Below, in pieces: positions 37,214 through 46,032 of a DNA stretch of 64,000 nucleotides. Position 1 is the first letter of the stretch. Each line of letters starts with the position of its first letter. Source of the stretch: an uncultured Pseudomonas sp. (GTDB lineage Bacteria; Pseudomonadota; Gammaproteobacteria; Pseudomonadales; Pseudomonadaceae); assembly GCA_943914515.1 (NCBI GenBank), contig CALUCI010000004.1, positions 7,464 to 71,463 on the forward strand, given 5' to 3'. The notes below the pieces were generated by a model, which worked only from the letters and a program-made list of their open reading frames with translations, searched no databases and was not told where the DNA came from. A program made the translations under genes and the position numbers.

Positions 37214-38329
37214 TCAGATCACGATCAGGTCGGCCTGCAAGGCGCCGGCCTGTTTCAGAGCTTCGAGGATCGCCATCAGGTCACTGGGCGCTGCGCCCAC
37301 CTGATTGACGGCACGGACGATCTCGTCAAGCGTGGTGCCCGGGCCGAACTTGAACATCGGCTTGGCTTCCTGCTCGGCGTTGACCCGCGAGCGTGGCACC
37401 ACGGCGGTCTGGCCATTGGAGAACGCGCCCGGCTGGCTGACGATCGGATCTTCGGTGATGGTCACGGTCAGGCTGCCGTGGGTCACCGCAGCCGGCGAAA
37501 CCTTGACGTTCTGGCCAATGACGATGGTGCCGGTACGGGAATTGATGATGACCTTGGCCACTGCCTGACCCGGATCGATCTCGAGGTTTTCCAGAATCGA
37601 CAGGTAGTCGACGCGCTGGCCGGGATCGAGCGGCGCACTGACCCGCACCGACCCGCCGTCCACGGCCTGGGCGACACCCGGGCCGAGCAGTTCGTTGACC
37701 TTGTCGACGATGCGCTTGGCGGTGGTGAAGTCCGGGCGATTGAGGTTGAGGGTCAGGCTGTTGCCCTGGTTGAAACCGCTGGGCACGGAGCGCTCCACCG
37801 AAGCACCACCGGGAATGCGTCCTGCCGAGGGCACGTTGACGGTGATTTTCGAACCGTCGCGACCTTCGGCGTCGAAGCCACCGACCACCAGGTTGCCCTG
37901 GGCGATGGCGTAAACGTTGCCGTCGATACCCTTGAGCGGGGTCATCAGCAGGCTGCCGCCGCGCAGGCTCTTGGAGTTGCCGATGGAGGAAACGGTGATG
38001 TCCACCACCTGCCCCGGCTTGGCGAACGGCGGCAAGTCGGCGTGAACCGACACCGCGGCAACGTTCTTCAACTGTACGTTGCCCGAGCCCGCCGGCACCT
38101 TGATGCCGAACTGCGAAAGCATGTTGTTGAAGGTCTGCAGGGTGAACGGCGTCTGGGTGGTCTGGTCACCCGTACCGTTGAGACCCACCACCAGGCCGTA
38201 ACCGATCAACTGGTTGGAGCGCACGCCGGAAATGCTGGCGATATCCTTCAGGCGCTCGGCATGGGCACTGAACGCCGTGCAGAGCAGAAGGGTCGCGGCA
38301 AGCACTTGCTTGAAGTTGAACATGGGCAT
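37214..38329 (-). CDS. flgI: Flagellar P-ring protein FlgI
   Basis: FlgI forms the periplasmic P ring around the rod. The 371-residue precursor has a cleavable signal peptide (hydrophobic stretch VLAATLLLCTAFSAHA) and the conserved start of the mature protein, ERLKDIASISGVRSNQLIGYGLVVGLNGTGDQT. It ends with the family C-terminus (LDEIVRAVNQVGAAPSDLMAILEALKQAGAL). Two in-frame ATGs (38329 and 38323) are possible starts; both keep the signal peptide. It is 6 bp after flgH. Confidence 0.96.
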   Translation of the reverse strand: MPMFNFKQVLAATLLLCTAFSAHAERLKDIASISGVRSNQLIGYGLVVGLNGTGDQTTQTPFTLQTFNNMLSQFGIKVPAGSGNVQLKNVAAVSVHADLPPFAKPGQVVDITVSSIGNSKSLRGGSLLMTPLKGIDGNVYAIAQGNLVVGGFDAEGRDGSKITVNVPSAGRIPGGASVERSVPSGFNQGNSLTLNLNRPDFTTAKRIVDKVNELLGPGVAQAVDGGSVRVSAPLDPGQRVDYLSILENLEIDPGQAVAKVIINSRTGTIVIGQNVKVSPAAVTHGSLTVTITEDPIVSQPGAFSNGQTAVVPRSRVNAEQEAKPMFKFGPGTTLDEIVRAVNQVGAAPSDLMAILEALKQAGALQADLIVI

Positions 38330-38335
38330 CCGAAC

Positions 38336-39031
38336 CTAGAACGGGAAAAGCGGGCTGAGGAAGAAACGGTCGAACCAGCCCGGCTGACTGGCATCGGCGA
38401 AGGATCCCGTACCGGAATAGGTGATACGCGCATCGGCAACCCGGGTCGAAGGCACGGTGTTGTCGGTGGCGATATCGTCGGCACGGACCATGCCGGCAAT
38501 GCGCACCAGTTCGTCACCGGTATTCAGGGTCATCCACTTTTCGCCGCGTACGGCAATGATGCCGTTGGGCAGCACATCGGCCACGGTCACGGTAATGGAG
38601 CCGGTCAGGGTGTTGCCCTGGGCCGCCTTGCTATCACCCTTGGTCGCGCGGTCGCCGCTGTAGCCTGCGCTCAGGCTCAGATCGTTGCTGCCCAGCGGGT
38701 TGTTGGTGGTCAGGCTGGAACCGAACAACGAGGTCAGCCCCAGCTCGGCCTTGCTGTTCTTGCCAATTTGCGAGTTGGCATTCTTGCTCGCCTGGGTCCG
38801 CTCGTTGAGGGTGATGGTAATGATGTCACCAACCCGGAACGCCTTGCGGTCGCTGTACAGGTTCTGCTCGAAGCCGGCCTGGTAGATCGAACCGTTGTTG
38901 GCCGCCGCCGGCAGGGGCGTGCGCGGCAACACCGGCGCATAGTACGGATCGTTGGGCTTGGGCGTCGGACCGACGCAACCTGCCAGCAATACCGCCCCCC
39001 CCAGGGCGAAAACGGATAACAAACGGCTCAT
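38336..39031 (-). CDS. flgH: Flagellar L-ring lipoprotein FlgH
   Basis: FlgH forms the outer-membrane L ring. The start at 39031 (MSRLLSVFALGG) gives a lipoprotein signal with lipobox LAGC and lipidated C19; a longer frame to 39079 would bury the signal and is rejected. The mature protein has the family motif region SIYQAGFEQNLYSDRKAFRVGDIITITL and ends WFDRFFLSPLFPF. About 231 residues is normal. Confidence 0.95.
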   Translation of the reverse strand: MSRLLSVFALGGAVLLAGCVGPTPKPNDPYYAPVLPRTPLPAAANNGSIYQAGFEQNLYSDRKAFRVGDIITITLNERTQASKNANSQIGKNSKAELGLTSLFGSSLTTNNPLGSNDLSLSAGYSGDRATKGDSKAAQGNTLTGSITVTVADVLPNGIIAVRGEKWMTLNTGDELVRIAGMVRADDIATDNTVPSTRVADARITYSGTGSFADASQPGWFDRFFLSPLFPF

Positions 39032-39079
39032 GACTCTGACCTCACGGTGTAGCGGATGACGTGACCTTGGCGACTTCAA

Positions 39080-39865
39080 TTACAGGTTCTGAGTGACGTA
39101 CTGGAGCATGCTGTCAGCGGTGGAAATCACCTTGGAGTTCATCTCGTAGGCACGTTGGGTAGTGATCATGTTGACCAGTTCTTCCACGGTGCTGACGTTG
39201 GAGTTTTCCAGCGTCTGCTGCAAAGTGGTGCCGAAGCCGTTCAGGCCCGGGGTGCCGATCTGCGGCGCGCCGCTGGCTGCGGTTTCGAGGAACAGGTTGC
39301 CACCCATGGCTTGCAGGCCGGCCGGGTTGATGAAATCGGCGGTCTGGATGTTGCCGATGACCTGCGCAGCCGGGTTGCCCGCGGTGGTGATCGAGACGGT
39401 ACCGTCCTGGCCGACGGTGAAGGTCTGGGCATCTGGCGGAACCACGACGGCTGGCTCAAGGGCGAAACCATTGGCAGTCACGACCTGGCCGTCCGAGTTC
39501 AGGTGGAAAGTACCGTCACGGGTGTAGGAAACAGTGCCATCCGGCTGCAGAACCTGGAAGAAACCGCGGCCGTTGACCGCCATGTCCAGCGGGTTCTCGG
39601 TGGTTTGCAGGCTGCCGGTCATGAAGTTTTTCTGGGTGCCGACAATGCGCACACCGGTACCGACCTGCAGACCCGACGGCAATTCGCTGTCCTGGGTCGA
39701 CTGGGCGCCAGGCTGGCGCTTGACCTGATAGAGCAGGTCCTGGAATTCAGCCCGGTCACGCTTGAAACCGGTGGTCGAAACGTTGGCCAGGTTGTTGGAA
39801 ATGACCGTGAGATTGGTGTCCTGGGCGGACAAACCGGTTTTACTGACCCAAAGAGCCGGAAGCAT
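39080..39865 (-). CDS. flgG: Flagellar distal rod protein FlgG
   Basis: FlgG builds the distal rod that passes through the P and L rings. The 261-residue protein has the axial N-terminus (LWVSKTGLSAQDTNLTVISNNLANVSTTGFKRDRAEFQDL) and the C-terminal helix (NVSTVEELVNMITTQRAYEMNSKVISTADSMLQYVTQNL). It follows flgF by 45 bp and precedes flgH by 48 bp, in one operon. Confidence 0.97.
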   Translation of the reverse strand: MLPALWVSKTGLSAQDTNLTVISNNLANVSTTGFKRDRAEFQDLLYQVKRQPGAQSTQDSELPSGLQVGTGVRIVGTQKNFMTGSLQTTENPLDMAVNGRGFFQVLQPDGTVSYTRDGTFHLNSDGQVVTANGFALEPAVVVPPDAQTFTVGQDGTVSITTAGNPAAQVIGNIQTADFINPAGLQAMGGNLFLETAASGAPQIGTPGLNGFGTTLQQTLENSNVSTVEELVNMITTQRAYEMNSKVISTADSMLQYVTQNL

Positions 39866-39910
39866 GCTGTTCTCCTCGTATGCCTGTTTTTCGGCACTAC
39901 GCCTGTTTGA

Positions 39911-40657
39911 TTAGCTGATTTGCAAAACCCGAGCCATGGCTTCGTCGCCTTCCTTGGCCGTGTTCATCATCTTGACGTGCAGTTCGAACTGCCGGGCCAG
40001 CGCCAGGACCGAGGTCATCTCTTCCACGGCGTTGACGTTGCTTGCTTCCAGGAAACCGGACACCACCTGCACACTGGCATCGGCGTCGGCAGGCTGGCCG
40101 CTCTTGGTATGGATCAGGCCATCGAGACCCTTGGTCATGGTCTTGATGTCCGGATTGACCATCTTGATACGATCGACCTCGGCCATCACCCGCGGCCCCT
40201 CACCCATGGCGCGGATGCTGATGGTGCCGTCCTGGCCGATCTCGACTTTCTGCTCAGGCGGTACGGCGATCGGTCCGCCGTTGCCCATGACCGGCATGCC
40301 GTTGCCGGTGCGCAGGATACCGACCGCGTCAATGTTCAGGCTGGCGGTACGCACATAGGCCTCGCTGCCGTCGGGGGCCTGCACGGCAATGAAACCGTCG
40401 CCTCCGATGGCAACGTCGAGATCGCGGCCGGTTTCCTGCAGCGCACCGGGGCTGAAGTCGGTCGCGGGACGCTCGGTCATGGCATAGGCACGCGCCGGAA
40501 AGCTGTCGCCGAATACCGGCATCGAGCGCGCCTGCTCCAGGTCACGCTGGAAACCGCTGGTGGAAATGTTCGCCAGGTTGTTGGCGTGGGCCCGCTGGGC
40601 CAGCGCGTTCTGGCTGGCACCGGTCATGGCCACGTAAAGCATCTTGTCCACAGTCAT
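39911..40657 (-). CDS. flgF: Flagellar proximal rod protein FlgF
   Basis: FlgF is a proximal rod subunit. The 248-residue protein has the rod-family N-terminus MLYVAMTGASQNALAQRAHANNLANISTSGFQRDLEQ and the C-terminal pattern SNVNAVEEMTSVLALARQFELHVKMMNTAKEGDEAMARVL. It is the first gene of flgFGHIJKL and is preceded by a plausible sigma-54 promoter. Confidence 0.96.
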   Translation of the reverse strand: MTVDKMLYVAMTGASQNALAQRAHANNLANISTSGFQRDLEQARSMPVFGDSFPARAYAMTERPATDFSPGALQETGRDLDVAIGGDGFIAVQAPDGSEAYVRTASLNIDAVGILRTGNGMPVMGNGGPIAVPPEQKVEIGQDGTISIRAMGEGPRVMAEVDRIKMVNPDIKTMTKGLDGLIHTKSGQPADADASVQVVSGFLEASNVNAVEEMTSVLALARQFELHVKMMNTAKEGDEAMARVLQIS

Positions 40658-40708
40658 CCTCCGCTACGCTGGCGAACACTCGCCATTCATCGCTGCTTCG
40701 CTCGTTGA

Positions 40709-40724
40709 AGCAATTTTCGAACCA
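40709..40724 (-). promoter_or_regulatory. Putative sigma-54 promoter of flgFGHIJKL
   Basis: On the minus strand TGGTTC-N5-TTGCTT has GG and GC exactly 10 nt apart. The -24 element departs from TGGCAC at two bases; the -12 element is good. It lies about 52 bp before the flgF start, where the FleSR-dependent class would be expected. Confidence 0.6.
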
Positions 40725-40867
40725 AATCACCGCGCAAGCGAAAAACCTCAGTGTTTGCGGGAGTTAGCCGGCCACCAGAGGAAATACGCATCACTGAAAA
40801 GACAAATAATCGGCGCGAGCCTGCCGCAAGCGGCAATATCCCGCCCTCGATGAAAAGCGCTCGATGA

Positions 40868-41056
40868 TCAGGGACGACACCCGCCATTGTTGAAAGGGCC
40901 GGCAAAACGCTTCCAGCCTTCGCCGGGGGAATTCTGTGCACAGACCAGGCGCCCGGTGACCTGGCTTTCCCAGGTGTACCACGGCGCCATCGCTGCCCAT
41001 GCCTGGCCAGCCAGCACAGCGGCGACCAGCACCGCGACAGACAGAAATCGCTTCAT
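40868..41056 (-). CDS. Small secreted protein of unknown function
   Basis: A 62-residue protein has a clear Sec signal peptide (MKRFLSVAVLVAAVLAGQAWA, likely cut after AWA) and a mature part of about 41 residues with two cysteines, Trp- and Gly-rich (WYTWESQVTGRLVCAQNSPGEGW). A strong AGGAGG ribosome-binding site lies 5-6 nt before the ATG. The function is unknown and I do not recognise a named family. It sits between flgE and flgF on the same strand, where a flagellar protein would be expected, but nothing in it points to flagellar function. The two Cys could form a disulfide in the periplasm. Confidence 0.78.
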   Translation of the reverse strand: MKRFLSVAVLVAAVLAGQAWAAMAPWYTWESQVTGRLVCAQNSPGEGWKRFAGPFNNGGCRP

Positions 41057-41073
41057 TACCCCTCCTGAAACGA

Positions 41074-41105
41074 CAAGCCCCCGCCCTGGACAGGAAGGGG
41101 GCTTG
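41074..41105 (-). terminator. Likely terminator after flgE
   Basis: The stem CAAGCCCCC/GGGGGCTTG (41074-41082 and 41097-41105) lies 39 bp after the flgE stop. On the minus strand it is followed only by TCGTTTC, so termination may be partial. It divides flgBCDE from the small secreted-protein gene and flgF. Confidence 0.6.
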
Positions 41106-41144
41106 CTTATGCACGCCCGGACGGGCGACGCCGCGGAACAGCCA

Positions 41145-42476
41145 TCAAGTCATCTGCAGGATGGTCTGCATGATGGTGCTCTGGGTGGAGATGGTCTTGG
41201 CGTTGGCCTGGTAGTTGGACTGCGCCTTGACCAGCTCGACCAGTTCCTGGGTCAGGTTGACGTTGGAGGCTTCCAGCGAGTTCGATGCGATCGAACCCAG
41301 GGTGCCGGTCTTCGGCGTGTCGATGCCCGGGATACCCGAGGAGTAGGTTTCTTTCCAGCGAGTACCGCCCTGCTGCTCCAGCCCTTGCTCGTTGGCGAAG
41401 CTGGCGATCACCACCTGACCAATGGCACGCGACTGCTGGTTGCTGAAGCTGGCGAACATGACACCGGAAGAGTCGATGCTCAGGCTCGACAGGATGCCGG
41501 TGGCATAACCGTCCTGGGACTGCCGCAGACGAGCGGTTTCGGTGTTGTACGAGGTGGTCGAATTCATGTCCAGACGAATGCCATCGGCATTGCCTTCCGA
41601 GCCGTTGGGGCTCCAGGTGCCGGTGGTGGCGTTGTATGCCGCCGGGATCCAGCCCTTGAGGGTGAAGACGTTGTTGACCACACTGAAGCTGTCATCCGGC
41701 GCAACACTGCCGGTCATGGTATCGATGCCGCCACCGGACTTGAAGGTCATGGAGCCGACCAGCGGCGTAGTGCTGTTCGGGTCGGCCGGATTGCGACCGT
41801 CAATCAGGGTGTACATGGTCCAGGCGTTCTGATCGGTCTTGCGATAGAACTGCTCCATGGTGTGCTTGTTGCCCTGACTGTCGTAAATCTCGGTCGAGAA
41901 CTTCTTGCTGTAGGTGGTTTCGTCCGTCGGCACGAAGGTCGGGCCTGGCGGAGTGGCGCCCGGCAGCGGAATGCTGGGATCCGACGAGTTCAGGTTGATG
42001 CCCTGATCGATCAGCGTGGTGGTCTTCGGCGCCAGTGCCGAGGTGTCGATCTTCAGGTCAACCAGGCCGGATTTGCTGATATCGCCATTTACGTCGGCGG
42101 CATAACCTTGCAGGCGCAGACCGTCGGAAGTGACGACGTAGTTGTCCTTGTTGGTCTGGAATGCACCGGCACGGGTGTAGCTCAGCGAGCCGTTGTCGCT
42201 GAGGACAAAGTAACCCTGACCCTGGATGCCCATGTCCAGCACGTTGCCGGTGTTGTTGATGTCGCCCTGACCGAACTGCTGCGAGACCGCCGCCAGACGC
42301 ACGCCGTTGCCGACAGTCTTGCTGCCGACACCCAGCTTGCTGGCCGAATAGACGTCTTCGAATTCAGTGCGCGAAGATTTGAAACCGGTGGTCGCGACGT
42401 TGGCGATGTTGTTGCCGGTCACGTCCAGTTGCTTGTTGGCTGCATAGAGACCGCTAAGGCCGATATTGAAAGACAT
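41145..42476 (-). CDS. flgE: Flagellar hook protein FlgE
   Basis: FlgE is the hook subunit. The 443-residue protein has the N-terminus MSFNIGLSGLYAANKQLDVTGNNIANVATTGFKSSRTEFED and C-terminus (SNVNLTQELVELVKAQSNYQANAKTISTQSTIMQTILQMT) of the hook/rod family with a variable centre. It follows flgD by 30 bp in the flgBCDE operon. Confidence 0.97.
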   Translation of the reverse strand: MSFNIGLSGLYAANKQLDVTGNNIANVATTGFKSSRTEFEDVYSASKLGVGSKTVGNGVRLAAVSQQFGQGDINNTGNVLDMGIQGQGYFVLSDNGSLSYTRAGAFQTNKDNYVVTSDGLRLQGYAADVNGDISKSGLVDLKIDTSALAPKTTTLIDQGINLNSSDPSIPLPGATPPGPTFVPTDETTYSKKFSTEIYDSQGNKHTMEQFYRKTDQNAWTMYTLIDGRNPADPNSTTPLVGSMTFKSGGGIDTMTGSVAPDDSFSVVNNVFTLKGWIPAAYNATTGTWSPNGSEGNADGIRLDMNSTTSYNTETARLRQSQDGYATGILSSLSIDSSGVMFASFSNQQSRAIGQVVIASFANEQGLEQQGGTRWKETYSSGIPGIDTPKTGTLGSIASNSLEASNVNLTQELVELVKAQSNYQANAKTISTQSTIMQTILQMT

Positions 42477-42506
42477 CTTTCCACTCCTGTGCCGCGTTAG
42501 CCGGCT

Positions 42507-43229
42507 CTATATACCGATAGTTTGGACTTTGGACAGCGCAACACTGCCTTGACCGGCGAGATTGAGCATCATCTCGCCCCCTGTCTGACTGATAGTGACG
42601 CTGCTCACCGTTGCCGGGAGCAGGGTGTACATTTCCAGCGCTTTGCCATCGACCTTGGTCGTGGCCTTGAAGGTGTAGGTATCCGGCGAAACCACTTCAC
42701 CCTTCTCGTTCTTGCCATCCCAGACAAACGAAGCATTGCCGGCTGCCTGCTCGCCAAGCTCCAGGGTACGAACGGCATTGCCGTCCTTGTCGGTGATGGC
42801 GACGGTGACGCTGCTCACCGACTGTGGCACCACGACCGAACCGTTCATGCTCTTGGTGGTGTCGACCACCGACTTGTTGGTCTGGGCGATCACCGAGCGA
42901 CCGACCAGGGAAGATGCCTGCAACGCCTGCGAAGACTTGTAGTTGCCGGAAATCGCCGTCACCGACTCGTTCAGCGAGGTGATGCCTTCGAGGCTGCTGA
43001 ACTGCGCCAACTGCGCGACGAATTCGCTGTTGTCCTGCGGATCGAGCGGGTTCTGGTGCTGCATCTGGGTCACCAGCAGCTGCAGGAACGCGTCCTTGCC
43101 CAGCGTCTGGCCACCGGTCGAACTGTTGGTGGCCGAAGCGACACCGGTCTGGTTGGTGGTTTTGACGCCCGACGACTTGATCACGTCGTTCAGGTTCACC
43201 CCTGCGGTTGTATCGTTGACACTGGCCAT
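42507..43229 (-). CDS. flgD: Hook assembly scaffold FlgD
   Basis: FlgD caps the growing hook and is not in the finished structure. The 240-residue protein has the conserved export/cap region LGKDAFLQLLVTQMQHQNPLDPQDNSEFVAQLAQFSSLEG (about 46-85), then FlgD Tudor-like and FlgD-Ig domains (ITDKDGNAVRTLELGEQAAGNASFVWDGKNEKGE). It is 16 bp after flgC. Confidence 0.96.
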   Translation of the reverse strand: MASVNDTTAGVNLNDVIKSSGVKTTNQTGVASATNSSTGGQTLGKDAFLQLLVTQMQHQNPLDPQDNSEFVAQLAQFSSLEGITSLNESVTAISGNYKSSQALQASSLVGRSVIAQTNKSVVDTTKSMNGSVVVPQSVSSVTVAITDKDGNAVRTLELGEQAAGNASFVWDGKNEKGEVVSPDTYTFKATTKVDGKALEMYTLLPATVSSVTISQTGGEMMLNLAGQGSVALSKVQTIGI

Positions 43230-43245
43230 TGGCGTAGTCCTTGGA

Positions 43246-43686
43246 TTACTGACCCAGGGTCAGAACTTTCTGCATCATGGTCTTGGCCGTGTTCATCAAC
43301 TCGGCGTTGGTCTGGAAAGAGCGGCTTGCCGAGATCATGTCGGCCATTTCCTCGACCACATTGACGTTCGGGTAGTAGACGTAGCCGTCCTTGTTCGCCG
43401 CCGGATGATTGGGCTCATAGCGGGCTTCAAGGTTGCTCTGGTCCTCGACCACACCGAGCACCTGCACACCCTGCCCTGCCGCATTCTGATCTTCGAACAG
43501 CGACTGGCTGCCGTTCTGGGCCTGCTGGAAGGTGGTGGCGAACACCGGGTGCCGCGCGCGATAGGTCTGATCGATGCTCGACGAGACCGTCTCGGCGTTG
43601 GCGATGTTCGAGGCAACGGTGTTCAACCGGGTGGTCTGCGCACTCATGCCGCTACCGGCGATGTTGAAAACACTGGCGAGGGACAT
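43246..43686 (-). CDS. flgC: Flagellar proximal rod protein FlgC
   Basis: FlgC is a proximal rod subunit. The 146-residue protein has the rod N-terminus (FNIAGSGMSAQTTRLNTVASNIANAETVSSS) and the C-terminal helix (VVEEMADMISASRSFQTNAELMNTAKTMMQKVLTLGQ). It follows flgB by 3 bp. Confidence 0.97.
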   Translation of the reverse strand: MSLASVFNIAGSGMSAQTTRLNTVASNIANAETVSSSIDQTYRARHPVFATTFQQAQNGSQSLFEDQNAAGQGVQVLGVVEDQSNLEARYEPNHPAANKDGYVYYPNVNVVEEMADMISASRSFQTNAELMNTAKTMMQKVLTLGQ

Positions 43687-43689
43687 GAA

Positions 43690-44097
43690 TTATTCTCCGC
43701 GCAGGGCCGATACCAGCCCTTTGAATTTACTGTTGAGCAGCGTGAAGCTGGCCTGGAAGCCCACCGAGTTCTCGGCATAGCTGGATTGCTCCAGTTGCGC
43801 GTCGACGGTGTTCTGGTCGATCGAAGGCTGCATCGGCGTGCGGTACTGCAGGCTTTCGTCACCCATGCTCAGCCCCTCGGCCTCGATGTGCCGGGCGTTG
43901 GTCCGGTCGAGGGCGAAGTGGCCGTTCTTGACCTTGTCGGTTTCAGCGGCGAGTACGGACGAGAAGTCCATGTCGCGCGCCTTGAAATTCGGCGTATCGG
44001 CGTTGGCGATGTTGTTGGCCAGCACCTCGGCGCGCTGGGCGCGAAAACCCAGTGCCTTTTCATGGATGCCAAGCGCTTTGTCGAAACTGATGCTCAT
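43690..44097 (-). CDS. flgB: Flagellar proximal rod protein FlgB
   Basis: FlgB is the first proximal rod subunit. From MSISFDKALGIHEKALGFRAQRAEVLANNIANADTPNFKARDMDF it has 135 residues, normal for the family. A longer frame to 44205 is rejected because it would place a poor N-terminus before the conserved start and run into the promoter. It is the first gene of flgBCDE. Confidence 0.96.
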   Translation of the reverse strand: MSISFDKALGIHEKALGFRAQRAEVLANNIANADTPNFKARDMDFSSVLAAETDKVKNGHFALDRTNARHIEAEGLSMGDESLQYRTPMQPSIDQNTVDAQLEQSSYAENSVGFQASFTLLNSKFKGLVSALRGE

Positions 44098-44146
44098 GTC
44101 GGGGAAACCTTCGAAGGTTGGCCGTATGGTTCGTTGCGAATGAAAT

Positions 44147-44162
44147 AGCAAGTCCCATGCCA
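44147..44162 (-). promoter_or_regulatory. Sigma-54 promoter of flgBCDE
   Basis: On the minus strand TGGCAT-N5-TTGCT has GG and GC exactly 10 nt apart. It lies 50 bp before the flgB ATG. In P. aeruginosa this operon depends on RpoN and FleR; inferred here. Confidence 0.82.
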
Positions 44163-44318
44163 AACAAGAAACCCCAGAAAAACCGGGCCTTTCGACAAAC
44201 GGCAAGCTGGCGGATGACAGAAAAGCGGCAATGGATTACCGCCTGGCGCCAGCAAAGCGGCAACAGCGCCCGCCCGCGCTTGCCGACGGCAACCGTCAAC
44301 GGACGGCAAATTGCCGGG

Positions 44319-44349
44319 CAAAAAAAAGCCGGCTCATCGAACCGGCTTT
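44319..44349 (-). terminator. Intrinsic terminator after sppA
   Basis: The stem AAGCCGG/CCGGCTT (44326-44332 and 44342-44348) is followed on the minus strand by a run of eight T. It begins 16 bp after the sppA stop and separates housekeeping genes from the flagellar locus. Confidence 0.88.
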
Positions 44350-44364
44350 CGGTATTGCGTGGAT

Positions 44365-45348
44365 TCAGCGCAGTGTCGGACCCTGGAAGCCCATCCACAT
44401 CGCCAGGTGCGCGGCGACGCTTGCACCCAGGCGTTTCGAGAAACGGTCAAACGGCGATTCCTTGATGGTGAAGTCGACCAGATCCTTTTCACCCACCACT
44501 TCACGTGCGACGTAGCCAGCACTGCCGAGGGCGTCCACCAGCCCCAGATCCAGCGCCTGCTCACCCGACCAGATCAGGCCACTGAACAGCTCGGGATGCT
44601 CTTTGTCCTTCAGGCGATCGCCACGGCCCTGCTTGACGCTGGCAATGAACTGCTTGTGGGTGGTTTCCAGCACGCTTTGCCAGAATGCCGTTTCGTCCGG
44701 CTTTTGTGGCTGGAACGGATCAAGGAACGTCTTGTGCTCGCCAGCCGTGTAGGTACGCCGCTCGACACCCAGCTTTTCCATGGTGCCGACAAAACCGTAG
44801 CCTGCCGCCGTCACCCCGATCGAACCGACCAGACTGGCCTTGTCGGCGTAGATCTGGTCAGCCGCACTGGCAATGTAGTAAGCACCGGAAGCACCGAGGT
44901 CGGTAATGACCGCATACAGTTTGATAGTCGGGTATTCGGCTCGCAGGCGACGAATCTCGTCATAGACATAGCCCGACTGCACCGGACTGCCACCCGGACT
45001 GTTGATACGCATGACCACGGCACGGGTCTTGGCGTCCCTGAAGGCAAGACGCAGGCTGGCAATCAGATTGTCAGCACTGGCTTCTTCCTGATCGGCAATC
45101 ACGCCGCGCACTTCGACCAGCGCGGTATGTCCGGAGCCGCCAACGGCGCCCTTTTCCATATCCATCAGCGGCGTAAACAGAAACAGCAGACCGAACAGAT
45201 AAAGGAAGGTCAGCAGCTTGAAGAAAATCCCCCAGCGCCGAGCCCTGCGCTGCTCCTGAACGCTGGCCAGCAAGGTTTTTTCCAGCAGTTGCCAGCTTTT
45301 CTTGTCTTCGCCCTGCTCTTCGCTTGGCGCCTTCCACTCGTCGACCAT
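44365..45348 (-). CDS. sppA: Signal peptide peptidase SppA-like S49 protease
   Basis: The 327-residue protein is of the short SppA type: a cytoplasmic N-terminus, one membrane segment (about 42-62; FFKLLTFLYLFGLLFLFTPL) and an S49 domain with the Ser region DLGASGAYYIASAADQIYADKASLVGSIGV and the preceding INSPGGSPVQSGYVYDEIRRL. It is thought to degrade cleaved signal peptides or membrane fragments. It is 6 bp after the HAD phosphatase gene. Confidence 0.92.
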   Translation of the reverse strand: MVDEWKAPSEEQGEDKKSWQLLEKTLLASVQEQRRARRWGIFFKLLTFLYLFGLLFLFTPLMDMEKGAVGGSGHTALVEVRGVIADQEEASADNLIASLRLAFRDAKTRAVVMRINSPGGSPVQSGYVYDEIRRLRAEYPTIKLYAVITDLGASGAYYIASAADQIYADKASLVGSIGVTAAGYGFVGTMEKLGVERRTYTAGEHKTFLDPFQPQKPDETAFWQSVLETTHKQFIASVKQGRGDRLKDKEHPELFSGLIWSGEQALDLGLVDALGSAGYVAREVVGEKDLVDFTIKESPFDRFSKRLGASVAAHLAMWMGFQGPTLR

Positions 45349-45354
45349 GCTTAC

Positions 45355-46032
45355 CTACCCTGGAATTACTGGTGCAGTCGCCCGGGCGAGCCAGGCCTGC
45401 AACTGTGAAAAGTGATCGATAGACACTTGCGGCTGGTAAACGCTCAACGCCTCCAGCGACATCGCACCATACCCCACCGCGACCGAGTGCATGCCGGCGT
45501 TGCGGGCCATGAGCAGGTCGAAAGAGGAATCACCGATCATCAAGGCGCGTGTGGCGGGAATCTGACAGTGCGTCAGGATTTCCTCGAGCATCAACGGGTC
45601 AGGCTTGCCGCGGGTCTCATCTGCAGCCCGGGTGATATCGAAAAACTGCTCCCAGCCATTGGCGACCAGCACCCGGTCAAGCCCTCGGCGCGCCTTGCCG
45701 GTCGCTACGGCAAGACGATAGCCCTCGGCACGAAAAGCTTCCAGCGCCTCGACAACGCCCGGGAACAGCGGAGAAGGCTGCTCATCCAGAGCCATATAGA
45801 TGTCGGCGTAGTGCTGACGGAACGTCATCACCTCATCGTGCGCCAGATGCGGATACAGAACGCTGATCGCCTCAGGCAGCGCCAGGCCGATGATGCCTTT
45901 GACGGCATCGTCGGCGCACAACGGATAGCCGGCACGCTGCGAAGCACCATGCATTGCTTCGACGATGCGGCTGATCGAGTCGGCGAGCGTGCCGTCCCAA
46001 TCGAAAATCAGCAGATCGTAATCACGCTGCAC
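45355..46032 (-). CDS. HAD-family phosphatase, phosphoglycolate-phosphatase-like
   Basis: The 225-residue protein has HAD motif I (LLIFDWDGTLADS), motif II/III regions (LAVATGKARRGLD) and motif IV (MIGDSSFDLLMARNAG). The cap domain is of the C1 type, as in Gph. The substrate cannot be read from sequence. The start codon is GTG, overlapping the rluC stop by 11 bp, so it is coupled to rluC. Confidence 0.88.
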   Translation of the reverse strand: MQRDYDLLIFDWDGTLADSISRIVEAMHGASQRAGYPLCADDAVKGIIGLALPEAISVLYPHLAHDEVMTFRQHYADIYMALDEQPSPLFPGVVEALEAFRAEGYRLAVATGKARRGLDRVLVANGWEQFFDITRAADETRGKPDPLMLEEILTHCQIPATRALMIGDSSFDLLMARNAGMHSVAVGYGAMSLEALSVYQPQVSIDHFSQLQAWLARATAPVIPG

